From: Nostoc sp. NIES-4103
GTDB taxonomy: Bacteria > Cyanobacteriota > Cyanobacteriia > Cyanobacteriales > Nostocaceae
NCBI RefSeq assembly: GCF_002368335.1
Contig: NZ_AP018288.1
Location: 5,357,763-5,421,762 of the forward strand
Length of the DNA: 64,000 nucleotides
Direction of reading: 5' to 3'
The notes below the pieces were generated by a model, which saw nothing but the letters and a program-made list of their open reading frames with translations, was not told the origin of the DNA and searched no databases. Below are positions 18,476 through 26,847 of this stretch, in pieces (the stretch's first letter is position 1; each line of letters begins with the position of its first letter). The translations under genes were made by a program, and so were the position numbers.

Positions 18476-18689
18476 AAATATTCCTCCCATCACCCTTATC
18501 TGTAATCTTGACCTTTGTATAAGCGAGGCTAAGTACTTTGCCACCCGCTTTTGATGGATTGAACGGTCTACCGCTGATAGCACCTTTTTCCAGCATTTCA
18601 AGTTTATTCAAGGAACAGAATCTAGCACGAAATGGGCGTAACTTTAGGTTATGTTCATTTTAGATAAGTTTTATGGAGCAGTTTGAGGA

Positions 18690-19400
18690 ATGACCGCAAC
18701 AGCAGACCCCGTGACTTTGATGAAGCAAGAAGTTGGTAAAGCCGCCGCTGCCCTGGTAAAATCAGGTTCGATTGTTGGGTTGGGTACGGGTTCAACCACA
18801 GCTTATACAATTCAGTTTTTGGGCGATCGCCTCAAGTCCGGTGAACTTAAAGATATCGTCGGTATCCCTACCTCTTTTCAATCAGAAGTGCTAGCAAAAC
18901 AGTACGGTGTTCCTCTCACCACTTTAGATGCTGTTGACCACATTGATATCGCCATTGATGGAGCTGATGAAGTAGATCCGCAGAAAAATTTGATTAAAGG
19001 CGGTGGTGCAGCACATACCCGTGAAAAAGTAGTAGATTACCTAGCAGCACAATTTATTGTTGTAGTAGATAGTGGTAAATTAGTAGACCGTTTGGGTTCT
19101 AGTTTCCCCGTACCAGTAGAAGTTATCCCAATGGCCATCACACCTGTGACTAATGCCATTAAGAAACTCGGTGGTAAACCCGAACTCCGTATGGGTGTGA
19201 AAAAAGCTGGCCCAGTCATTACCGACCAAGGAAATTTTGTATTAGATGTCAGATTTGACTCCATTGACGACCCAGTAAACCTAGAAAAAACACTGAATAA
19301 TATTCCAGGTGTTCTGGAAAATGGTATCTTCGTCAACTGTGCAGATTTAGTATTAGTTGGCGAAGTTAAAGATGGTCAGCCACTAGTCAGGGAACTCTAA
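18690..19400 (+). CDS. rpiA: Ribose-5-phosphate isomerase A
   Basis: A 236-residue RpiA, which interconverts ribose 5-phosphate and ribulose 5-phosphate in the Calvin cycle and pentose phosphate pathway. Signature segments: GLGTGSTTAYTIQFLG for phosphate binding, the DGADEVDPQKNLIKGGGAA active-site region and the FIVVVDSGKLV strand. Length and start fit the family. It is transcribed away from the wHTH-dusB pair. Confidence 0.97.
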   Translation: MTATADPVTLMKQEVGKAAAALVKSGSIVGLGTGSTTAYTIQFLGDRLKSGELKDIVGIPTSFQSEVLAKQYGVPLTTLDAVDHIDIAIDGADEVDPQKNLIKGGGAAHTREKVVDYLAAQFIVVVDSGKLVDRLGSSFPVPVEVIPMAITPVTNAIKKLGGKPELRMGVKKAGPVITDQGNFVLDVRFDSIDDPVNLEKTLNNIPGVLENGIFVNCADLVLVGEVKDGQPLVREL

Positions 19401-19406
19401 AACATA

Positions 19407-19477
19407 GTTACCTCTTCGTGTCTTAGTGTCTTGGTGGTAAAAAATTTAAACCACAAAGACACGAAGACACAAAGAAA
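19407..19477. terminator. Inverted repeat downstream of rpiA
   Basis: CTTCGTGTCTTAGTGTCTTGGTGGT pairs with ACCACAAAGACACGAAGACAC across an AT-rich loop. The hairpin directly follows the rpiA stop codon and may end its transcript. It also belongs to the dispersed GACACGAAGACAC repeat type of this genome. Confidence 0.5.
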
Positions 19478-19745
19478 TTTAACTTAGTAAAACTTAAAAT
19501 AAACATATTGAAAAATATAAATAATTAATGTAGAACGTGATAATAAGAGCCGGAAAAAGTTTCCCCTTTTGTTCATACATTCTCTCTGGGAAATTTGGTT
19601 AATAGCGTTTTCGGTGTGAGGTAATTCAACAGATTTCCGGCGATTAGAGAGAAGGTTTTTTGCAAAATTATTTCAAAACAACAAAATTCTCAATTTTTTA
19701 GAATTTGAGAAAGTTTGTTGTACCTACTTTATAATCACCAAATCC

Positions 19746-20828
19746 ATGACTACAACTTTAGGAAGAAGCGAAAGCGGTAGCCTGTGGGATCGTTTTTGTC
19801 AATGGATTACTAGCACCGACAATCGGCTTTATGTCGGCTGGTTCGGCGTTTTAATGATTCCTACTCTGTTGACCGCTACTATCTGTTTCATCATTGCTTT
19901 TATTGCTGCGCCTCCCGTCGATATTGATGGGATTCGAGAGCCGGTTTCTGGTTCCTTATTATACGGCAATAACATCATTACTGGTGCTGTTGTACCCACA
20001 TCCAACGCTATTGGTTTGCATTTCTACCCACTTTGGGAAGCTGCTTCTATGGATGAATGGCTGTACAATGGCGGTCCTTATCAACTAATTATTTTGCACT
20101 TTCTCATTGGTATTTTCTGCTGGTTAGGTCGGCAATGGGAATTAAGCTATCGTTTGGGGATGCGTCCCTGGATTTGTGTTGCTTATTCTGCACCTGTAGC
20201 TGCTGCAACGTCGGTTTTCTTAATTTACCCCATTGGTCAAGGTAGTTTTTCTGATGGGATGCCTTTGGGAATTAGCGGCACTTTTAATTTCATGTTGGTA
20301 TTCCAAGCTGAGCATAACATCCTCATGCACCCATTCCATCAGTTTGGTGTAGCAGGGGTGTTTGGTGGTGCGCTGTTCTCTGCAATGCATGGTTCTTTGG
20401 TGTCTTCCTCTCTGGTTAGGGAGACAACTGAAGTTGAATCTGTGAACTATGGCTATAAGTTTGGTCAAGAACAAGAAACTTATAGCATCGTAGCGGCTCA
20501 TGGTTACTTTGGGCGTTTAATTTGGCAATATGCCAGCTTTAATAACTCGCGTTCGTTGCACTTTTTCTTAGCTGCTTGGCCTGTGGTTTGTATCTGGCTG
20601 ACAGCATTGGGCATTAGTACAATGGCGTTTAATCTCAATGGGTTCAATTTCAACCAATCGATACTTGACTCTGAAGGTCGTGTAATTAATACATGGGCAG
20701 ATGTATTAAACCGTGCCAATTTGGGTATAGAAGTGATGCATGAACGCAATGCTCATAATTTCCCACTTGATTTAGCTACTGGTGAAGCTATGCCTGTGGC
20801 TTTACAAGCTCCTGCAATTCATGGTTAG
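19746..20828 (+). CDS. psbA: Photosystem II D1 protein, divergent variant
   Basis: A 360-residue D1 reaction-centre protein. Numbering matches standard D1, so ligands can be checked: Tyr161, Asp170, Glu189, His190, His198, His215, Ser264, His272, His332, Glu333, His337, Asp342 and the processing site after Ala344 are all present. It should therefore assemble an oxygen-evolving site. Position 130 is Gln, as in D1:1-type forms. It differs from standard D1 at usually conserved places, including Trp126, Leu127, Gln199, Trp260 and Leu285. The G80A/F158L/T286A set of microaerobic D1' is absent. TTGAGA (19705) and TATAAT (19730) upstream, 19 bp apart, would give a very short leader. It is probably a minor, condition-specific D1. 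Confidence 0.95.
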   Translation: MTTTLGRSESGSLWDRFCQWITSTDNRLYVGWFGVLMIPTLLTATICFIIAFIAAPPVDIDGIREPVSGSLLYGNNIITGAVVPTSNAIGLHFYPLWEAASMDEWLYNGGPYQLIILHFLIGIFCWLGRQWELSYRLGMRPWICVAYSAPVAAATSVFLIYPIGQGSFSDGMPLGISGTFNFMLVFQAEHNILMHPFHQFGVAGVFGGALFSAMHGSLVSSSLVRETTEVESVNYGYKFGQEQETYSIVAAHGYFGRLIWQYASFNNSRSLHFFLAAWPVVCIWLTALGISTMAFNLNGFNFNQSILDSEGRVINTWADVLNRANLGIEVMHERNAHNFPLDLATGEAMPVALQAPAIHG

Positions 20829-20848
20829 GTCTAGGGTTAATATAGTTT

Positions 20849-20881
20849 CATAGCGCTCTCTGATGTAGAGGGCGTTTTTTT
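20849..20881 (+). terminator. Rho-independent terminator of psbA
   Basis: CGCTCTC and GAGGGCG form a short GC-rich hairpin around TGATGTA, followed by a run of T. It lies about 20 bp after the psbA stop codon. Confidence 0.75.
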
Positions 20882-20885
20882 ATTT

Positions 20886-20976
20886 AGGACTTACGCAAAA
20901 AACCTCTCAAACTCTCATTTCTCTGTGTACTCTGCGTCTCTGTGGTTCGTTTTTCCCTGACCCGTGTGTAAGTCCT
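20886..20976. repeat. Element with AGGACTTACGC / TGTAAGTCCT ends
   Basis: A 91-bp element with inverted ends AGGACTTAC and GTAAGTCCT. The interior carries the CTCTGTGTACTCTGCGTCTCTGTGG module found elsewhere in the window. Confidence 0.6.
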
Positions 20977-21358
20977 GTTATTATTAATTTTAAGGTTTAA
21001 TAGATTATAAAAAATAACTTGTATACTTAGGTACAGTTAGCTAATTGTAACTAGTATATATTAGTGAATGTTTTAGTATAAATAGCAATAATTCTTAAAG
21101 TTGTCATACGGCTTTTTGCTGAAGCTGCACTTAATATTTATCTAACCGCCCTCCGGGTTCGCCACTTTGCCATCGACGCAAGGCGCCAAGACGGCAAGTG
21201 GACTCACCAAGAACGCCAAGAACGCCAAGAAGGAGAATGCTAGTTTTTTGGAGGTAAAGGTGTAATTATTTAAGTGCGAGTTTACAGAAAATTGGTATCA
21301 GTTGGGTTTTTATTTATCAATTCAGTATAAGATCAAAAACTTAAAATCTCTAATCAAC
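20977..21358. other. Intergenic region before malic enzyme
   Basis: AT-rich DNA without genes, then a GC-richer patch at 21155-21235 with GCCACTTTGCC, CGGCAAGTGG and repeated GCCAAGAACGCCAAG. I see no convincing regulatory site. Confidence 0.5.
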
Positions 21359-22750
21359 ATGGCAGACCTAACTCCCAATTCTAGTTTTAGTTTGACGCTA
21401 CGCTTGCAGATTCCCAATCGTGTGGGGATGTTGGCGTCAGTCACCCAGGCGATCGCAACTACTGGTGGTAATCTTGGTCAAATTGATTTAATCGAACAAA
21501 GTCGCAAGGAGTCTACCCGCGATATTACTGTTGATGCGGCTAGTACTGAACATGCTGAAACTATTGTGCAAGCGATTAAAGCATTACCAGATATCAAGGT
21601 GCTGAGTGTCTACGATCGCACGTTCAATTTACATCGCGGTGGCAAAATTAGCATTGCCAGCAGAATTCCTCTCAAGAGTGTTTCTGATCTAGCAATGGCT
21701 TACACGCCTGGAGTCGGCCGGATTTGTACTGCGATCGCTCAAGACCCACAAGAAGTTTATAATTTAACTATTAAACAAAATACTGTTGCCATTGTTACAG
21801 ATGGTAGTGCTGTTTTGGGGTTAGGTAATCTCGGCCCATCTGCTGCTTTGCCTGTAATGGAAGGCAAAGCGATGTTGTTCAAAGAATTTGCTGGACTAGA
21901 TGCTTTCCCTATCTGTCTTGCTACTCAAGATACAGATGAAATTGTCCGTACAGTGAAAAATCTGGCTCCGGTATTTGGCGGTGTGAATTTAGAGGATATC
22001 GCTGCACCTCGCTGCTTTGAAATTGAGCAGAGATTGCGGCAAGAATTAGATATCCCCGTTTTTCACGATGACCAGCATGGTACAGCAATTGTCACCTTAG
22101 CAGCTTTGTTTAACGCTTTGAAGTTGGTACATAAGTCAATTGCAGAAATCCGCATCGTGATTAATGGTGCTGGGGCGGCTGGGGTAGCGATCGCCCGTTT
22201 ACTCCGCAAAGCTGGGGCAGAAAAAATCTGGATGTGCGACTCTAAAGGCATTCTCTCTACGAGTCGCACCGACTTGACAGAGGAAAAGCGGGAATTTGCA
22301 GTGAAAGCCCAAGGTACTCTGGCGGGTGCGCTACAAGGAGCAGATGTATTTATTGGTGTCAGTGTACCAGGAGTTTTAACACCAGAAATGGTGCAAGCAA
22401 TGGCGAAAGACCCGATTGTGTTTGCCATGGCTAATCCAATTCCAGAAATTCAACCAGAATTAGTCAATAAAAATGTAGCAGTCATCGCCACCGGTCGCAG
22501 TGATTACCCCAACCAAATTAATAACGTCTTAGCTTTTCCGGGAGTATTTCGTGGTGCTTTAGATTGTCGGGCACAGACCATTACCACCACAATGTATTTA
22601 GAAGCTGCAAGTGCGATCGCGTCATTGGTGAAACCATCAGACTTAGATCGGGAGCATATTATTCCTTCGGTCTTTGATGAACGTGTTGTTAGCGCTGTTG
22701 CTGCGGCTGTACAACGCGCAGCCCGTGAAGAAGGTATTGCTCAAAGTTAA
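21359..22750 (+). CDS. Malic enzyme with N-terminal ACT domain
   Basis: A 463-residue protein. The ATG at 21359 was chosen because the family pattern starts there; the frame is open 19 codons further up to a TTG. Residues about 10-85 form an ACT domain (LRLQIPNRVGMLASVTQAIA), usually a small-molecule sensor. The rest is a malic enzyme: AMAYTPGVGRI, the metal/substrate region DGSAVLGLGNLGP and MEGKAMLFKEFAG, HDDQHGTA, and the Rossmann motif NGAGAAGVAIARLL. It decarboxylates malate to pyruvate with reduction of NAD(P). The ACT fusion is common in cyanobacteria and suggests allosteric control. Confidence 0.93.
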   Translation: MADLTPNSSFSLTLRLQIPNRVGMLASVTQAIATTGGNLGQIDLIEQSRKESTRDITVDAASTEHAETIVQAIKALPDIKVLSVYDRTFNLHRGGKISIASRIPLKSVSDLAMAYTPGVGRICTAIAQDPQEVYNLTIKQNTVAIVTDGSAVLGLGNLGPSAALPVMEGKAMLFKEFAGLDAFPICLATQDTDEIVRTVKNLAPVFGGVNLEDIAAPRCFEIEQRLRQELDIPVFHDDQHGTAIVTLAALFNALKLVHKSIAEIRIVINGAGAAGVAIARLLRKAGAEKIWMCDSKGILSTSRTDLTEEKREFAVKAQGTLAGALQGADVFIGVSVPGVLTPEMVQAMAKDPIVFAMANPIPEIQPELVNKNVAVIATGRSDYPNQINNVLAFPGVFRGALDCRAQTITTTMYLEAASAIASLVKPSDLDREHIIPSVFDERVVSAVAAAVQRAAREEGIAQS

Positions 22751-22779
22751 GTAGGGACTGACAAATAAAAAAATATCCT

Positions 22780-22849
22780 AAGTTTTCTTGTGGGATGAGT
22801 GTCCTCACCCGTCCTAATGGCGGGCTAGAAGCCCGCCCCACAAGAAAAT
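22780..22849. repeat. Inverted-repeat element TTTTCTTGTGGG...CCCACAAGAAAA
   Basis: A 70-bp element with perfect 12-bp inverted ends and an inner GGCGGGC/GCCCGCC hairpin. A partial relative (TTTTCTTGCGGGATGGGG) lies near 23717, in the corresponding position before the second peptidoglycan-binding gene. Confidence 0.65.
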
Positions 22850-23081
22850 CTATTGCAACATTTTAGACTTGCCACGCCACTACACTATCAAGCGACAAAT
22901 CAATATCACCCGATTGGGTGAATCTAGGAAAAAAGTTGTTTTTGAGTTTATATTCAAAATTTTATTTAGAGCAATTCAGGAAATTTTTAATTTGGGTTTG
23001 TAGATATTTGGTGTAAAGAACAAACACCAATTTCCCCGACAAGGAGGGGAATTTAGTTACTAAATATAGAGGTTGATCAAT

Positions 23082-23504
23082 ATGACTACTTATACAAATG
23101 CTCAATTCCGTTCTATCTTATTTGGTTTAGGATATTTGGCGAAGGACTTTGCTAATCCTGCCCTTGGTTTTCCTGCCACCACTGATAATTCTCCATTCAC
23201 AGGCAACAAAACTCTACAGGCAATCAGAAACTTTCAAGCAGATTATGGACTCTTAGTTGATGGCATAGTCGGTGCAAAAACTATGGCGAAAGCAGAAGAA
23301 GTAATCAGAATTCTGCAATACGAATTGAACGTAGTCGTCAATGCGGGTCTACCAAAAGACCAACCCTTCTATGGCCCAAAAACTGTACAAGCTGTGAAGA
23401 AATTTGAAGCGCAATATTATGGAACAGATGAGCGATTTGTTACTGGTGTAGCTACCCTAGATCTGCGTAAATATCTAGATACTATTGCTAAACAAATAGT
23501 TTAA
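23082..23504 (+). CDS. Peptidoglycan-binding-domain protein, copy 1
   Basis: A 140-residue protein with two PG_binding_1-like repeats: SPFTGNKTLQAIRNFQADYGLLVDGIVGAKT and a second QPFYGPKTVQAVKKFEAQYYG. Such modules bind cell-wall peptidoglycan, but no signal peptide is visible, so export or another use is open. I chose the ATG at 23082; a TTG three codons earlier is in frame. The paralogue at 24155-24577 is nearly identical, and upstream DNA is shared as well, so the unit was duplicated. Confidence 0.85.
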   Translation: MTTYTNAQFRSILFGLGYLAKDFANPALGFPATTDNSPFTGNKTLQAIRNFQADYGLLVDGIVGAKTMAKAEEVIRILQYELNVVVNAGLPKDQPFYGPKTVQAVKKFEAQYYGTDERFVTGVATLDLRKYLDTIAKQIV

Positions 23505-23549
23505 GTTGCAAGAAACAAAGGAAAGTTTTATAACGGGACTTTCATTTTT

Positions 23550-23693
23550 AGGACTTAGGCAACTAGCACACTAAATAAAAGTTAAGGTTGTCAAAAATCA
23601 AGCTTTTTTGGAATATTGACGGCCTCAACTAAAAATTTCTGACAGTTGCGTAAGTTATAAATTAACCTTTTTGGCAATTTTTGCGTAAGTCCT
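23550..23693. repeat. Element with AGGACTTAGGCAA / TTGCGTAAGTCCT ends
   Basis: A 144-bp element with inverted ends, third member of the AGGACTTA family. It lies just after the first peptidoglycan-binding gene, in the spacer of the tandem duplication. Confidence 0.6.
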
Positions 23694-23892
23694 GTAATTG
23701 TAAAAAATATCCTAAATTTTCTTGCGGGATGGGGTTACCCATCCCTCTTTTGTATTCAGGGTGTGTAGGAGGATGTCCTTAATATCAAGTTACATACATG
23801 ATTAGTCAACTACATTGAAGGATAGAGGAAATGAAGAAGCAGGGTAAATACTAATGTAGATTATCAAGCAGCAAATAAGTATCACACAATAA

Positions 23893-23984
23893 TAGACCTC
23901 TTGCAAAAGCCCCTAACACCCCACCCCTAGCCCCTCCCCGCAAGCGGGGAGGGGTTCTTTTTTTTGATTTATGCAAGAAGTCTA
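23893..23984. mobile_element. Small MITE-like element (TAGACCTCTTGCA ends)
   Basis: A 92-bp sequence starting TAGACCTCTTGCA and ending TGCAAGAAGTCTA, hence 13-bp inverted ends with one mismatch. The interior holds CCCCTCCCCGC and GCGGGGAGGGG, which form a strong hairpin. Confidence 0.6.
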
Positions 23985-24154
23985 ATGTTATTTTTTAGTG
24001 AAAACACTAAGTTTTTTGAAATTAATATAAAAAATTTATTTTTAGGAAATCAGGAAATTCCTCAGTTACATTTGTAGATATATAGTGTAAAGAATAAACA
24101 CAAATTCCTCTGAGGTTATGGGAATTTGACTACGCAATCTAGAGGCTCATAAAT

Positions 24155-24577
24155 ATGACTATTTATACAAATGCTCAATTCCGTTCTATCTTGTTTGGCT
24201 TGGGCTATCTTGCTGAAGAATTTGCTAATCCTGCGTTTGGTTTTCCCTACACCACTGATGATTCTCCATTCACAGGCTTCAACACTTTACAGGCAATCAA
24301 AACCTTTCAGGTAGATTACGGGCTTTTAGTTGATGGCATAGTGGGTGTAAAAACTATGGCGAAAGCAGAAGAAGTAATCCTGACTTTGCAATACCAGTTG
24401 AACATAGTTGTCAATGCAGATATACCAAGAAATCAACCTTTTTATGGCCCAAAAACTGTACAAGCTGTTAAGAAGTTTGAAGCGCAATATTATGGCTTGG
24501 AAGAGCGATATCTAACTGGTGTTGCTAACCTTGATATACGTAAATCTTTGGATGCGATCGCTAAACAAATAGCTTAG
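24155..24577 (+). CDS. Peptidoglycan-binding-domain protein, copy 2
   Basis: A 140-residue paralogue of the protein at 23082-23504, with the same length and the same two PG_binding_1-like modules. Differences are scattered (for example GYLAEEFANPAF against GYLAKDFANPAL). The 110 bases before the start also match those of copy 1 (TTTGTAGATAT, GTGTAAAGAA, AAACAC), so both probably share regulation. No signal peptide is visible. A strong hairpin terminator follows. Confidence 0.85.
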   Translation: MTIYTNAQFRSILFGLGYLAEEFANPAFGFPYTTDDSPFTGFNTLQAIKTFQVDYGLLVDGIVGVKTMAKAEEVILTLQYQLNIVVNADIPRNQPFYGPKTVQAVKKFEAQYYGLEERYLTGVANLDIRKSLDAIAKQIA

Positions 24578-24632
24578 TCGTGAGTGTTGTACCACTTGCT
24601 TGTTATTATTTACCGCGCAAGTTGCAAAAATT

Positions 24633-24668
24633 CAAAGTTGAGGCGTATTTCCTCACGCCTCAACTTTG
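24633..24668. terminator. Bidirectional hairpin terminator
   Basis: CAAAGTTGAGGCGT pairs perfectly with ACGCCTCAACTTTG around an eight-base loop, with T-rich sequence after it. It lies between the convergent peptidoglycan-binding and creatininase-family genes and can serve both. Confidence 0.8.
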
Positions 24669-24677
24669 ATATTTATT

Positions 24678-25424
24678 TTATTCTCCACTCACAAATTCTA
24701 AGTAGTTACTGCTGAGTTCTTTCACCGCCAAATCATAAAATTGCTTACCGTGTTCAGGTGTAGCCAACCCAGGATTTGAACCCATGCGTCCATCTGGGTA
24801 ACGCACTCGAAAGTCACTTGCACTATAAATTTTGTGTCCAGATGCAACTTCTGCTGAGAGAGATGCTTGCTTAATTGCTTCTGGATAAACGTACTGGGTA
24901 AGGGCTACTTCACTAGGCGTTGCATGAGAGCCTTCTTGGTCGCCGTATAATTCTTTAGCAAGTTTGTATACAGAACCGCACATAAACCAGTTACCAACTT
25001 GACATTGTACTAGTTGAGCATTGTTAATCTGCAAATCTTCTAAGTAAGCGTAGGTTTCAGAGAAAGCAGCTTTGAGGGTGGCGATGTTACCACCGTGTCC
25101 ATTGATAAAGTAAAACTTGGTAAAACCAGCTTTGGCTAGACAAGTGATGTAGTCTCGTACCAGTTGAATCATGGTGGTGGGACGCAGACTAATTGTCCCA
25201 GGAAAGGCGGTGTGGTGCAGGGCCATGCCTACATTGATTGTAGGGCCAACCATCGCCCCAGTTGCTTCACCCACACCACGAGCGATCGCTTCTGCACAAA
25301 TAGCATCAGTACCGATTAGTCCTGTTGGGCCGTGTTGCTCTGTGGAACCAATAGGGAGAATAATACCTTTAGACTGCTGTAAATAAACTTCGACTTCCTG
25401 CCAAGTACTCAAATGCAGTAACAT
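24678..25424 (-). CDS. Creatininase-family amidohydrolase
   Basis: A 248-residue member of the creatininase/creatinine amidohydrolase family. Metal-ligand motifs are in order: GSTEQHGPTG (Glu, His), GTDAICAEA (Asp), FINGHGGN and EGSHATPSE (Glu). Relatives include creatininases, formamide hydrolases and the mycofactocin peptidase, so the substrate is unknown. The protein appears complete and cytoplasmic. Confidence 0.88.
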   Translation of the reverse strand: MLLHLSTWQEVEVYLQQSKGIILPIGSTEQHGPTGLIGTDAICAEAIARGVGEATGAMVGPTINVGMALHHTAFPGTISLRPTTMIQLVRDYITCLAKAGFTKFYFINGHGGNIATLKAAFSETYAYLEDLQINNAQLVQCQVGNWFMCGSVYKLAKELYGDQEGSHATPSEVALTQYVYPEAIKQASLSAEVASGHKIYSASDFRVRYPDGRMGSNPGLATPEHGKQFYDLAVKELSSNYLEFVSGE

Positions 25425-25547
25425 TTTTGCTTAACGTCCTCATCATAATTGCAGTGGGAAGCAACTTTTTTGCTTGACAGCATCTTTTGTCATTAATCCC
25501 CACTAACACGATTATGAACTCCTTTGCTTCGAGTGGAGGTCATCACT

Positions 25548-26108
25548 ATGAAATCTCGTGAATTCTGGCAAGTTTTTACCGGGTTAACTGTAGAATTGTT
25601 GCTTGTTAGCAATCTTTTTGCCCCTCCTGCAATAGCTGGGCGCTATGTTTTAAATCAAACGCCACAAACAATTGAACGCTATTTTGGTCGTCCTATTAGC
25701 AAACAAACCAATGGCAATGGCGTTATCTATATTTATAATCCCAAAAGCTTCCGGCCAATATTTCCTCAGTTTCCTAAAAGTAATTTCTTTATTACCTTTG
25801 TCAATAACCAAGCGAAATATATTACCCTAAATTTTAACGCAGACTTTTCTCAATATCCTGGGGATCATAATTACGGCCAAGCTGAAGCCGCAAAATTCTA
25901 TAATTATATTTTTGAATACCAACTGCCCATCTGGCAGGAACTTGCTGCCAAATTTAGAGGCAATGAGACTGTCTATTTCTATGAACATTGTCTAGGAGAT
26001 GGTGTCGCAACAAGTTTTGAAAAATATGGATATCACCAGTTTACCAACTCGGCTACTTTAGCCTATGATGCTCGCTGCGAACCTACCTACAATCAAGATT
26101 CAAATTAA
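25548..26108 (+). CDS. Exported hypothetical protein
   Basis: A 186-residue protein starting at the ATG at 25548, which has a GGAGGT site seven bases upstream. Residues about 8-31 form a signal peptide ending at PPAIAG. The mature part has a YVLNQTPQTIERYFGRP start, as in small secreted proteins that carry an ABC-like beta fold, and two Cys (EHCLGDG, DARCEP). I cannot assign a function. Confidence 0.75.
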   Translation: MKSREFWQVFTGLTVELLLVSNLFAPPAIAGRYVLNQTPQTIERYFGRPISKQTNGNGVIYIYNPKSFRPIFPQFPKSNFFITFVNNQAKYITLNFNADFSQYPGDHNYGQAEAAKFYNYIFEYQLPIWQELAAKFRGNETVYFYEHCLGDGVATSFEKYGYHQFTNSATLAYDARCEPTYNQDSN

Positions 26109-26185
26109 GTTCTGAAATATTTGTGTTTTGGAGAACAAAGAACACAAGGATATAAGAGAAGTGGTTCCTGGTTCTTGGCTATTAA

Positions 26186-26459
26186 CTAATCACAGCGATA
26201 ATGCTTTCTCACGTCGCTTCTCATTTGCCATATACAGGACATGCCGGCAGGAAAACTGACTAAATCTCTTTTACCCATTAGCATCGGTTGTCCTCCATCA
26301 GGCGTAACAATGACATCGCCTGTCAAAAAGTAGCAAACCTCTAGACTGTTATATCTCTACGAACACTTTGTCAATTTATTTTTGCCAAATTGCCCATTTG
26401 AACACACCCAATTGATTGAGACGTTGTTGGCTGGGTTGATGCTCAATTTTATTTTTCAT
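26186..26459 (-). pseudogene. Decayed cupin (DUF861/EutQ-like) gene
   Basis: Reading the minus strand from an ATG at 26459 gives KIEHQPSQQRLNQLGVFKWA, the typical beginning of a small cyanobacterial cupin, ending at a TAA after WQK. In a shifted frame the rest of the same family follows: EVCYFLTGDVIVTPDGGQP, LVSFPAGMSC and a KHYRCD end. One nonsense codon and one frameshift separate the halves, so a roughly 90-residue cupin has been inactivated. A sequencing error could explain the frameshift but not the stop as well. Confidence 0.75.
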
Positions 26460-26481
26460 GCTGTGTTGTATCTGTTTGTAG

Positions 26482-26847
26482 TTAGCAGTAAGATTGGATA
26501 TCTTCTCCACATTGATCTGCTAAATAACACAAAGCACGAAAACGCAAGCCTATAAATTGGTCATAAAGTGGATTGAGCTTGCACATAGGAGGAATATGAG
26601 CAATTTTGCGACCAAACAATATCAAATCGCGCTCAAAAGGGCACTGTGCAGGAATCAGCTTAGCAATAAAGTGAGCTATATTGCGATTTTGAACTTCTAT
26701 TTCATCAAGCCATTTACGTAATGGTTGCAGTAAATCTAATTTAGGTTGAGTCAATGGATTTTGGCTACTTGCTTGATGATTGATGTTCATCAGGTTAATA
26801 AAAGCAGGCATAATCATATTCTGATTTTTTGCTTTGAGTATAGTCAT
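26482..26847 (-). CDS. Mo-dependent nitrogenase C-terminal-domain protein
   Basis: A 121-residue protein whose second half is the conserved cyanobacterial domain named for the C-terminus of some Mo-dependent nitrogenase proteins: IPAQCPFERDLILFGRKIAH, IPPMCKLNPLYDQFIGLRFR and ALCYLADQCGEDI. Despite the name, free-standing copies are widespread in cyanobacteria and a direct role in nitrogen fixation is unproven. Three of the conserved Cys are visible. It precedes the decayed cupin on the same strand. Confidence 0.8.
   Translation of the reverse strand: MTILKAKNQNMIMPAFINLMNINHQASSQNPLTQPKLDLLQPLRKWLDEIEVQNRNIAHFIAKLIPAQCPFERDLILFGRKIAHIPPMCKLNPLYDQFIGLRFRALCYLADQCGEDIQSYC

Noticed and set aside
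19746..20828. Rogue, chlorophyll-f-synthase or microaerobic D1' form
   Set aside because: All manganese ligands are present, and Gly80, Phe158 and Thr286 exclude the D1' signature; no far-red gene cluster is nearby.
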